NCBI GenBank assembly: GCA_903829325.1
Contig: CAIKPM010000030.1
Coordinates: forward strand, 1 to 58,731
Origin: an uncultured bacterium
GTDB taxonomy: Bacteria; Vulcanimicrobiota; Vulcanimicrobiia; Vulcanimicrobiales; Vulcanimicrobiaceae
Reading direction: 5' to 3'
Length of the DNA stretch: 58,731 nucleotides
A program made the translations under genes and the position numbers. The notes under the pieces are model-generated. The model had not been told where the DNA came from. It saw only the letters and a program-made list of their open reading frames with translations, and did no database searches. This document shows positions 42,045 through 49,822 of the stretch, piece after piece (position 1 is the stretch's first letter; each line of letters starts with the position of its first letter).

Positions 42045-42839
42045 GTGCTGAAAACTCTCGAGACGTGCTTTCTGGCGCTGTTTGCTCATCATGCGGACGC
42101 GGTGACGCTTTATGATGCTGATGGGCACATTGCGGTCCAGAATGCTGCTTCGGAGCGTTTGCGAACCATGGCGTCTTGGGACAAGGTCGTTGAGTCTGCT
42201 GCTTTTCAGGAAACCCTCGCGGAGGCGTACCGCGGCAAACAGGGCGCCTTTGAGCTTGCGGTCCCTTCAAGTGAAGGGGAGCTGCGTCTTCGGGTTGATA
42301 TTGCCCCGGTTATTTATGAGGGCAATGTCCTCGGCGTTTCGGAAATAGCCCGCGATCAGCGCGTGCGACTTGCGGAAGAAGAACGCGAACAACTCAATGC
42401 GGACTTTCCATCACGGCTGGTGTTTTATGATCGCGTTGGGCAGTTGCTTTTAGCGATGCGCCGCGATGGGCGTCTGTTTGCGCTGCATACCCTCACGCTC
42501 CAGACGCAAAAAATTCTCGCGCCGGACTTGCGTCAACAATTAGAGCAGGCATTTTTACATCGCTTACGCCAAGTTTTTCGTGCTCATGATACCGTCACAT
42601 GTATCGGTGCCGATTTTGTCGTGATTCAGCCAGAAATCAATGATTTACTCGAAATTCAGGCGCTTGTACGACGCGTGATGATGTTGCTCCAGGCGCCCAT
42701 TCAGTTGGATCGGGAAGTCTACGAAGTCAGCGTAATGATTGGCAGTGCGATTGCTTCTAGGCGGACAATGTCGGTGGACGACCTGTTGGCAGAGGCTGAG
42801 TTGGCCTTGTCACGCCAACGCATTGCGTTAGAAAAGTAG
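42045..42839 (+). CDS. PAS-like protein with degenerate GGDEF domain
   Basis: A 264-residue soluble protein. The N-terminal half looks like a PAS domain (DAVTLYDADGHIAVQNAASE, then VIYEGNVLGVSEIARD). The C-terminal half follows the GGDEF fold: DRVGQLLLAMRRDGRLFALH at the first strands, then HDTVTCIGADFVVIQ in place of the GGDEF signature, and IGSAIASRRTMSVDDLLAEA. The catalytic Gly-Gly-Asp-Glu-Phe is gone (GADFV), so it should not make c-di-GMP and may bind nucleotide or act as an adapter. The gene begins GTG and lies 15 bp before the SuhB-like gene. Confidence 0.65.
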   Translation: MLKTLETCFLALFAHHADAVTLYDADGHIAVQNAASERLRTMASWDKVVESAAFQETLAEAYRGKQGAFELAVPSSEGELRLRVDIAPVIYEGNVLGVSEIARDQRVRLAEEEREQLNADFPSRLVFYDRVGQLLLAMRRDGRLFALHTLTLQTQKILAPDLRQQLEQAFLHRLRQVFRAHDTVTCIGADFVVIQPEINDLLEIQALVRRVMMLLQAPIQLDREVYEVSVMIGSAIASRRTMSVDDLLAEAELALSRQRIALEK

Positions 42840-42854
42840 GGGTTCACGATCGAA

Positions 42855-43619
42855 ATGGATGTACTTGAGATTGCTGTTAGTTTGGCGCAGGAGGCCGGTG
42901 GCTTGTTGCGCGAGCGTTTGGACGCCCCGCGCGATATTCAGGAAAAACACGCTCGTGACTTGGTGACCGATGCGGATCGTGCCAGCGAGGCGTTGATTGT
43001 CGGACGGCTGCATGAATTGCGCCCGCAAAGCAGCATTTTGGGCGAAGAAACCGGTGTGACGAACGGTTCGAATGACGAACGGTGGATTATCGATCCGCTC
43101 GATGGTACGACGAATTACGCTCACCGCTATCCGGTATTTTGCGTCTCGGTTGCCTGCGAACAAGCAGGTCAGCTTGTCGCTGGTGCGATTTATGCGCCGA
43201 TGCTCAATGAGATATTTGCGGCTGGCTTGGGTCGCGGCGCAACGCGCAATGGTCAGCCCATCACGGTTGCGAAAACTGCGGAGGTGCGCTCGGCACTTGT
43301 GTGCACAGGTTTTTTACCGGGTCACGGTGAGCGCAATATGCAGAACTTCGTGCGCGCTTCGTGCGAAGCACAGGCGGTGCGGCGCGATGGTTCTGCTGCC
43401 TTAGATTTGGCTTCGGTTGCATGCGGTCGCTTCGACGCGTTTTGGGAATTCGATTTGAAGCCCTGGGATGTCGCGGCCGGAGTGCTCATAGTTCGTGAAG
43501 CTGGAGGCGTGGTTGCCACCCTCGAGGGTGACGCTTGGCAGCTCGGTGCAGCGTCACTGCTTGCTACGAATAGCACGCTCCAGCAGCCGATGTTGCGCCT
43601 GTTACGAGACCCCCTGTAG
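42855..43619 (+). CDS. inositol-monophosphatase-family phosphatase (SuhB-like)
   Basis: A 254-residue Mg-dependent, lithium-sensitive-type phosphatase. The metal-binding motifs are GEETGVTN, WIIDPLDGTTNYAHRYPVFC and ELDLKPWDVAAG-type WEFDLKPWDVAAGVLIVREAG. ARDLVTDADRASE is the N-terminal signature. Likely substrates are inositol phosphates or related sugar phosphates; in some bacteria the homologue SuhB also binds RNA polymerase. Length is normal. It may be co-transcribed with the degenerate GGDEF gene. Confidence 0.92.
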   Translation: MDVLEIAVSLAQEAGGLLRERLDAPRDIQEKHARDLVTDADRASEALIVGRLHELRPQSSILGEETGVTNGSNDERWIIDPLDGTTNYAHRYPVFCVSVACEQAGQLVAGAIYAPMLNEIFAAGLGRGATRNGQPITVAKTAEVRSALVCTGFLPGHGERNMQNFVRASCEAQAVRRDGSAALDLASVACGRFDAFWEFDLKPWDVAAGVLIVREAGGVVATLEGDAWQLGAASLLATNSTLQQPMLRLLRDPL

Positions 43620-43710
43620 TCGGCTGGGGTATGGGGAATAGCTGCCGCGCGCTTCTCAGATTTCTGAGCAATTTTGCCGTTAATACTGAGAAGAGTGCTG
43701 TGCGCTACAC

Positions 43711-46590
43711 ATGCCCTCTCAAGGGGTTGCCGTGAACGGAATATCCTCATTGGCGGGTCGAGTTCAAGCGTGGTTTCAGGCGAAATTCATGCCCGATCCG
43801 CGGCAAAGGAGCATGTATGCCCCGGAGCCGTGGACTGAGCGTGCCTTGCAGCGCTTGGAGGCTATTTCTGCAACGTTTTTGACCCGCGCAAACAAATGGT
43901 TTTTTGTCAATGTGGCCCTGGGCATATGTGTCCTGCTGGTTCCATATAGTGCTGGTGCGTATCTTGCCTTGCACCACAGCGCGATGGATCTGGTCGCAGT
44001 TCATGAAGAGCGTCATGCAGCTGCGTTGATGCGGCCGATAGTCGAAATGCCTGCAGCGCTGGTCGCCTATCGCGACGCGTTGCTCGTTGCGCCTCGAGAT
44101 GCGCAAGCGCTGCGGGCCCAGGATGTCACACGATGCTTGCATGCTGCGCTAACCGTGCAGAGCGGTGCCGACCGTGCGACACGCCGTGCTTGGCAGCACG
44201 TAGCTCAGGAATGGGCGGCATTACGCAAGCATCCGAATTCGGCTGGTGCCAATCAGTTGTTGAGCTTGGCGAATCGAGCCTCGATGCTCACTTTAAGCTC
44301 GAGCGAAGTGCTTAACGATAGCGATCGTCCGGTCAGAATTTTGGCCGGTATTCAAGTCGATGATATGCCGATGCTCCGCGATCAACTCTACGCGATGACG
44401 ATGCGCTTGCGCGAACACAACCAACTCTCGTTTCACCAGCGCGTGAGCGAAGCGGTTGACGTCAATCAGGTTGCTGAAACGCTCGAAAATATCTCGGGAT
44501 ATTACGTGGTGGTTGGCCGACTTCGTTATCAGATTTTGGATCCAACGCACAATAATGCGCAAGGTATCCATCGCGCGATCGACCCGTTGATTGCTTTGAT
44601 CCGAGAGATCGTCGAGAACCAAGATACCGGCAACGCCGCAGGAGCCGAATCTCGACAGCTGCTGACCTTGCTCGTTCACGCTGATAGCGAGCTGAATGTC
44701 CTACTCGACAGAACCGCTGACGAGATGGATTTCTTGTTAATTGAGCATTATAATAGTCAATTGCAACAGCAGTGGATTACTCGGTGCACATGTCTCTTCG
44801 TGTTATTCGTGATTATTTTGATTTTACAAGGGATGAGTGAAAATCTGCGGCAGCGCGCCGATGACATGGATCGCCGCGAAGCTTTAGAGCGGGAGCGTGC
44901 TGCCGATCAACTTGCCCGAAAGACTGCTGAGCAAGCGCTGGCTGCGACCGCTGCTTTTCGTCAGATTGTTATGGATTGTGCCCCCTTAGGGATCGCTACG
45001 ATCGACACGTATGGCACTATTATCGATTGGAATCCGTATTTAAAAGAATTTATTGGCGATAAGAATGCCGATATCATCGGTGAATATCGTGATGAATTTA
45101 TCGATTTTATTCGGGGGAAAGATGCATCGCTGCAGTTCGAACGCAACTTTGTGCAGCGCAATGGCACCCAGCGGTGGGCTGATATCGTTATCTCGAAGAT
45201 CTATGACGATTCTCGGCATATTACCGTGTGTATGTTGCGAGATATTACTGAGAAGAAAGATGTTGAACTTCGCCTCAATTATGAGGCGACCCACGATGGT
45301 TTGACCAAGCTCGCGAATCGCAACCTGTTCCGCAGCACCTTAGGTGAGATGATTCCTGAAGCGCTCGCTGCGTCTGAGAGCTTCGCGGTTTTGTTTATCG
45401 ATTTAGACTTATTTAAATCCGTCAACGACACGTATGGGCACGCTGCTGGTGATTGTGTGTTGATCACCGTTGCGAGTCGGCTGCAAGACTTAGTCGGTGA
45501 GCACGATCTAGTGGCGCGTTTTGGCGGTGATGAATTTGCAATTTTAGTGGCGGCACCCACGCAGTTGCCTCAAGTCGAGGCGCTCTCCCAGGCTATTGTT
45601 GCCAGCTTGGCTGAACCCATCGTCTGGGAAGAACATAATGTCAATATTGGTTCGAGTATCGGCCTCACATTGGGTCCGAGCGCAACTGAGACTGCGGAAG
45701 AGCTGATGCGCAATGCCGATACCGCGATGTATGCCGCTAAGCAGATGGGGCGTGGCCGGTACGTGGTGTTTGATCCAGAGATGCAGAAGAATGCGCATCA
45801 TAGCGTGCAGCTCGCGAATGATCTCCATACGGCACTCCAAGAGCAAACACAATTATATACGCTCTATCAACCGATTATCGAATTAGCGACGAATCGGATT
45901 TATGGTTTTGAAGCCTGTGTGCGTTGGCGGCATGCGGTGCTTGGTGAGATTGATCCCGATGAGCTGATGAGAATCGCCGAACAATCTGGTGCAATTCGTA
46001 CCATTGGTCGCTATATGCTGCGTCAGGCTTGTCAAGAAATGACCGGATTGTACGCCAAAATCCCCGTGGCCGCTCGGCTACGGCTTTGCGCGAAAATTGC
46101 CCAGAGTGAATTAGCCGCACCAAATTTTGTTGAGTCAACCATTGATGTGCTGCGTGCGACTGATTTTGATCCTAGTAATCTCTATCTTGAGATTTCAGAG
46201 CGTAATCTGCAAGAGAAAAGTGAACAGGCGACGCGTATCCTCGCGCGCCTACAAGAATTTGGCATTCATTTGTCGATGAATGATTTTGGCGCAGGGTATT
46301 CGTCGTTGCGGCATCTGCAAGATTTGCAATTGAGTTCGCTCAAGGTCAATCACCGCTTTATCGATGCAGGGGTTGATGATGAATCAGAGCGCGCGCTCTT
46401 GCGCGCGGTGGTTCAGCTCGCTGCGGGATTCCAGTTGCCAGTGGTTGCGGAGGGGATTCAAAGTCCCGTTGAATTGGAACTCGTGCGCAGTGTCGGGTGC
46501 CAGTATGCCCAAGGGGTGCTGTGGGCAAAACCTATGACCATTGCTGAAGTTGCGGCTAGTCTGCTGCCTCGCTCGAGTAAGGCGACATAG
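43711..46590 (+). CDS. membrane-bound PAS-GGDEF-EAL c-di-GMP signalling protein
   Basis: A 959-residue sensor. Transmembrane helices at about 62-85 and 354-374 enclose a periplasmic sensory domain of about 270 residues. A PAS domain follows (CAPLGIATIDTYGTIIDWN), then GGDEF at about 530-690 with intact FIDLDLFKSVNDTYGHAAGD and RFGGDEFAILVA, and an EAL domain (about 715-950). EAL residues are eroded: FEACVRW instead of EALxR, the Asn position replaced (LCAKIAQSELA), and MNDFGAGYS with the first Asp changed to Asn. It probably makes c-di-GMP but cleaves it poorly, the EAL half perhaps binding it. Confidence 0.9.
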   Translation: MPSQGVAVNGISSLAGRVQAWFQAKFMPDPRQRSMYAPEPWTERALQRLEAISATFLTRANKWFFVNVALGICVLLVPYSAGAYLALHHSAMDLVAVHEERHAAALMRPIVEMPAALVAYRDALLVAPRDAQALRAQDVTRCLHAALTVQSGADRATRRAWQHVAQEWAALRKHPNSAGANQLLSLANRASMLTLSSSEVLNDSDRPVRILAGIQVDDMPMLRDQLYAMTMRLREHNQLSFHQRVSEAVDVNQVAETLENISGYYVVVGRLRYQILDPTHNNAQGIHRAIDPLIALIREIVENQDTGNAAGAESRQLLTLLVHADSELNVLLDRTADEMDFLLIEHYNSQLQQQWITRCTCLFVLFVIILILQGMSENLRQRADDMDRREALERERAADQLARKTAEQALAATAAFRQIVMDCAPLGIATIDTYGTIIDWNPYLKEFIGDKNADIIGEYRDEFIDFIRGKDASLQFERNFVQRNGTQRWADIVISKIYDDSRHITVCMLRDITEKKDVELRLNYEATHDGLTKLANRNLFRSTLGEMIPEALAASESFAVLFIDLDLFKSVNDTYGHAAGDCVLITVASRLQDLVGEHDLVARFGGDEFAILVAAPTQLPQVEALSQAIVASLAEPIVWEEHNVNIGSSIGLTLGPSATETAEELMRNADTAMYAAKQMGRGRYVVFDPEMQKNAHHSVQLANDLHTALQEQTQLYTLYQPIIELATNRIYGFEACVRWRHAVLGEIDPDELMRIAEQSGAIRTIGRYMLRQACQEMTGLYAKIPVAARLRLCAKIAQSELAAPNFVESTIDVLRATDFDPSNLYLEISERNLQEKSEQATRILARLQEFGIHLSMNDFGAGYSSLRHLQDLQLSSLKVNHRFIDAGVDDESERALLRAVVQLAAGFQLPVVAEGIQSPVELELVRSVGCQYAQGVLWAKPMTIAEVAASLLPRSSKAT

Positions 46591-46617
46591 GAGTCTGCGC
46601 CAGGCTGCTTCGCGCCT

Positions 46618-47463
46618 ATGGCGAAGCGATTACGCCTTATGTTTCCTGGTTTTGATGTAAATGCGTTGCGCTTGCCCTACTACGACGGAGCTGGCAACGA
46701 TTTTTTTGTGTATGATGCGCGGATCTTGTCCGATGCGGTCGCTTATCCTGAATTAGCTCAGTACGTGTGTGATCGCCAGGGGCCGTTCGGGGGAGCTGAC
46801 GGGCTGTTGGTGATTCGCGCCATCAGTGATTCGCTTGCGGATGTGGAGCTGCGAATTTTTAATGCAGATGGAAGCGAGCCAGAGATGTGCGGCAACGGGG
46901 CGCGTTGTGCGGTGCGCTATCTGCTCGAAGAAAACGGCACGAAAATAACCATGCAGACGCTCGCCGGGCTGATTGTGGGCGAGATTATCTCCCGCGAGGC
47001 GCCTTTTACCGTGCAGATCGATTTGGGACCACCGCGCTTGCTGACTGATTCTTTGGCATCACACACGTTGATGCTTGAGGGGCGATCCTGGGAATTCGAC
47101 TATCTTTCGTTTGGCAATCCGCATATCGTCGTTCTGGTCAGTGATGTCGAACAGATTGACCTCCGTCGGCTTGGCCCGCAATTTGAGCGAGCTCCGTTGT
47201 TTCCCTTAGGCACTAATGTGCATTTTGTTCAGGTGCTCGATACCGAGTCGCTGCGTGTCCGGCATTGGGAACGTGGGGTTGGAGCGACGCTCGCGTGTGG
47301 GACCGGCGCTGCCGCGTCGGCTGTCGTGGCAATTCAACGCGGGTTGGTGAGCTCGCCGGTGCGCGTTTTCGTCCCGGGCGGGACTTTGGGAATCGTCTGG
47401 AGCGGTGCGAACGCGCAACTGCGTGGGCCGGTTGTGCGGCATTCGGTCGAAGGTCTGGCGTGA
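46618..47463 (+). CDS. dapF: diaminopimelate epimerase
   Basis: A 281-residue cofactor-free epimerase converting LL- to meso-diaminopimelate for lysine and peptidoglycan. Both active-site cysteines are visible, in EPEMCGNGARCAVRYL and TLACGTGAAASA. The N-terminal YYDGAGNDFFVYD matches the family GxGNDF motif. ERGVGATLACGTGAA is the second half-site. The ATG at 46618 gives 21 extra bases before an internal ATG, either being possible. Its stop overlaps the radical SAM start (GTGA), so translation is probably coupled. Confidence 0.94.
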   Translation: MAKRLRLMFPGFDVNALRLPYYDGAGNDFFVYDARILSDAVAYPELAQYVCDRQGPFGGADGLLVIRAISDSLADVELRIFNADGSEPEMCGNGARCAVRYLLEENGTKITMQTLAGLIVGEIISREAPFTVQIDLGPPRLLTDSLASHTLMLEGRSWEFDYLSFGNPHIVVLVSDVEQIDLRRLGPQFERAPLFPLGTNVHFVQVLDTESLRVRHWERGVGATLACGTGAAASAVVAIQRGLVSSPVRVFVPGGTLGIVWSGANAQLRGPVVRHSVEGLA

Positions 47464-48737
47464 AAGAACTCATGCCCGGGCTTGCGTATGCCAATGGGCG
47501 CTCTGAGATTCTTTTCGATGAAGCGACGGTGCCTTTCGCCGATGCGGGCTATCGCCGCGTACCACAAGCCGACGAGCTGTTGCCCGCGCCCGATGGTGCT
47601 CTGCCGACATTGTTGCCTGGGCGTCGGCCTGCGGTCTTGCGAGGCCGCAATAAACAAAGGACTGCGGTGGCAGTGTTGTTGCCCGCTGGGTACACGCGGC
47701 TTCTCTTGCCGGCGTACGAACGCCAGGCCGATGCCCCGACCTTGCCGCTCTTCGGTTACACCTACGCGTGCGTGATCGACGACGCGTTGTATGTGGCCGC
47801 CGCGCGTACCGATGCGCGAGACGATTGGCAACCGCGCCGCTTTGCTGCGGGCGAGCTCGAGGCCGTGGTCGATCGACGGATGTCGCTTGATCCAGCTAAC
47901 CGGATTCTTGGACAATTACGCCGTTGTGCTCAAGAGTTTGGTTGCTTTACTGCTCAGAATGTGTTTCTTGAACAAGGTGAAGCGGCGATTCCCGTTTCGC
48001 CTCGCTGTAATGCCGCGTGTGTTGGCTGTATCTCAGAACAACGTCCAGATTCCGGTGTGCCTGCGCCACAAAATCGCATCAACCAAGAGATCGATGTTGC
48101 TGAAATCGTGCGGCTTGCGCTGCACCATCTTGAGCGCGTGCCGAATGGGATTGTCAGCTTCGGCCAGGGGTGTGAAGGCGAGCCGCTGCTGCGCTCGACG
48201 ACGATTGCTCGGGCCATTGCCCAGATTCGGCAAGAGCACGCTCATGGGACGATCAACTGCAACACCAACGGGAGTTTGCCGCAAGCTTTGCAACGATTGA
48301 TCGACGCGGGACTTGATGCGGTGCGGATTAGCTTGAATTCATTCCGACCAGAGGTGTACGCGGCGTATTATCGGCCCACGGGGTATGGCTTGGAAGACGT
48401 CTTGAGCTCGATTCGGCTTGCTGTGGGCGCGGGATTGCGCGTGTCGCTCAATCTGCTGACGCATCCCGGGGTGACTGATGATGTGCGCGAATTAGCGGCG
48501 ATGCGTGCCTTTTTGCGTGAATGTCCGGTGTCGCTCATCCAAGTGCGGACCTTGAACATCGATCCCGAAGTCTATTTTGCGACGGTGGGGCGTCCTGAAG
48601 ATACCGCGGGGATGTTAGCGGCGCTTGAAGAGATTCGTAGCTTGGATATCAACGTGGGCAACTTTACACCACCTGCTCGAACGGCAGGAGCAGTCTCGGT
48701 GTCCCAGAAACCACGTCGGTCGCAGATCGGGATGTAG
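47460..48737 (+). CDS. radical SAM protein, unknown reaction
   Basis: A 425-residue radical SAM enzyme. The GTG at 47460 overlaps the dapF stop. The iron-sulfur motif CX3CX2C is in SPRCNAACVGCISEQ at about 182, and GIVSFGQGCEGEPLL and NTNGSLPQALQRLIDAGLDA follow in the barrel. About 180 residues precede the motif, an unusual N-terminal extension with no clear homologue (LLPGRRPAVLRGRNK). The last codons and the stop overlap the tRNA-Pro gene by ten bases. It may be co-expressed with dapF. Substrate unknown. Confidence 0.85.
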   Translation: MKELMPGLAYANGRSEILFDEATVPFADAGYRRVPQADELLPAPDGALPTLLPGRRPAVLRGRNKQRTAVAVLLPAGYTRLLLPAYERQADAPTLPLFGYTYACVIDDALYVAAARTDARDDWQPRRFAAGELEAVVDRRMSLDPANRILGQLRRCAQEFGCFTAQNVFLEQGEAAIPVSPRCNAACVGCISEQRPDSGVPAPQNRINQEIDVAEIVRLALHHLERVPNGIVSFGQGCEGEPLLRSTTIARAIAQIRQEHAHGTINCNTNGSLPQALQRLIDAGLDAVRISLNSFRPEVYAAYYRPTGYGLEDVLSSIRLAVGAGLRVSLNLLTHPGVTDDVRELAAMRAFLRECPVSLIQVRTLNIDPEVYFATVGRPEDTAGMLAALEEIRSLDINVGNFTPPARTAGAVSVSQKPRRSQIGM

Positions 48738-48804
48738 CTCAGCTTGGTAGAGCGCTGCGTTCGGGACGCAGAGGTCACAGGTTCAAGTCCTGCCATCCCG
48801 ACCA
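48728..48804 (+). tRNA. tRNA-Pro (CGG)
   Basis: A 77-base cloverleaf with encoded CCA and anticodon loop TTCGGGA. The acceptor stem CGGGATG pairs with CATCCCG. The T loop is GTTCAAGTC. The first ten bases are also the last codons and stop of the upstream radical SAM gene, so processing of the tRNA 5' end would cut that mRNA. The GGAGG of the next gene begins just after the CCA. Confidence 0.95.
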
Positions 48805-48817
48805 TGGAGGTATTCTT

Positions 48818-49216
48818 ACGTTTTCTCGCTTTAGTCCGGCTTCACGGCGTGCTTTGCGTGCGGCGGAGCAAGAATGCCGTAATCTGAATCATTATTACGT
48901 CGGCGTCGAGCATCTCTTACTTGCCCTTCTGGCCGAGCAAAATGATGCGGTCGAGGCGCGCTTGCGAGCGCGAGGGATCGTTCCGGGCGAAGTCTATCTC
49001 GAGCTGCGCAAGCGGCTTGGGACAGGCGAGGATCGAGTCTGGCAGGGGATTCTTGTCACCCCACGCGTGCGGCGTGTGGTTGAGCGGGCTGGCGATATGC
49101 TACCAGCGGATGCGTTGATCGAGCCGCTCGATCTCTTTGAAGCAATCTGTCTTGAAGACGGTGGACTCACCGCAGATCTGTCGTTTCGCCGAGCGTTTAC
49201 GACTGTCGGAGCATAA
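48818..49216 (+). CDS. stand-alone Clp N-terminal domain protein
   Basis: A 132-residue protein made only of a Clp repeat domain, as at the N-terminus of ClpC and ClpB, which feeds substrates or adapters to the protease. Family sequence starts FSRFSPASRRALRAAEQE and continues NHYYVGVEHLLLALLAEQ. No AAA domain follows. No ATG, GTG or TTG lies in frame before that conserved start; the codon in the initiator position is ACG at 48818, seven bases after GGAGG. Either it starts with ACG or the sequence carries an error. A TTG at 48854 would lose the first conserved helix. It follows tRNA-Pro directly. Confidence 0.7.
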   Translation, partial: TFSRFSPASRRALRAAEQECRNLNHYYVGVEHLLLALLAEQNDAVEARLRARGIVPGEVYLELRKRLGTGEDRVWQGILVTPRVRRVVERAGDMLPADALIEPLDLFEAICLEDGGLTADLSFRRAFTTVGA

Positions 49217-49222
49217 ACGTTC

Positions 49223-49822
49223 GTGGAACATCTGCATCATTTTTTTCTGCATATCATTGACACCGCTGGCTATGTTGGTCTGCTCATCGTGATGATTCTG
49301 GGGAACTTGGCCATTCCAGTTGGAACCGAGATCGTCTTGCCTGCTGCGGGCGTGTTATCGGCAACCGGTCACTTGGCGAGTGTTTGGTGGACCGGCGCGG
49401 TCGCGATATGCGGCGAGTTGATTGGTGGCTCGATTTTATTCGCACTGGGGAAATATGCTGGACCTCCGTTCGTCCATCGTTTCGGCCGGTTTGTCCACAT
49501 CCGTGAGCATGAGCTAGAACGCGTGCATGCTTTTTATGCACGTTTTGGCGCAAAAACTGTCTTTTTCTCACGCTTTATCCCCGTAGTTCGCGGTATCGCC
49601 GCATTACCGGCCGGCGTGTCTGACATGCCGTGGTCGACCTTCTTGCTGTATACGGCTGCAGGTTCAACGATTTTTTGTTCGGGCTTAGTCTTTCTGGGGG
49701 TCCGCCTGGGTGAACATCTCGATCTGATTGTCCCATTCTTGAGTCGTGCGGCGCTTGTGCTCCCCTTGCTTGTTGTGGTTATCGGAGCGCTGCTTTGGTG
49801 GCGGCGGGAGCCCGCCGCGTAA
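49223..49822 (+). CDS. DedA-family membrane protein
   Basis: A 199-residue integral membrane protein of the DedA/SNARE-associated family, linked in relatives to lipid scrambling (undecaprenyl phosphate or phosphatidylethanolamine recycling) and membrane stress. Conserved segments are ILGNLAIPVGTEIVLPAAG and FFSRFIPVVRGIAALPAG. A GTG at 49223 is the start, six bases after the Clp-N stop. The gene overlaps uvrC by about 28 bp at its 3' end. About five transmembrane helices. Confidence 0.88.
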   Translation: MEHLHHFFLHIIDTAGYVGLLIVMILGNLAIPVGTEIVLPAAGVLSATGHLASVWWTGAVAICGELIGGSILFALGKYAGPPFVHRFGRFVHIREHELERVHAFYARFGAKTVFFSRFIPVVRGIAALPAGVSDMPWSTFLLYTAAGSTIFCSGLVFLGVRLGEHLDLIVPFLSRAALVLPLLVVVIGALLWWRREPAA

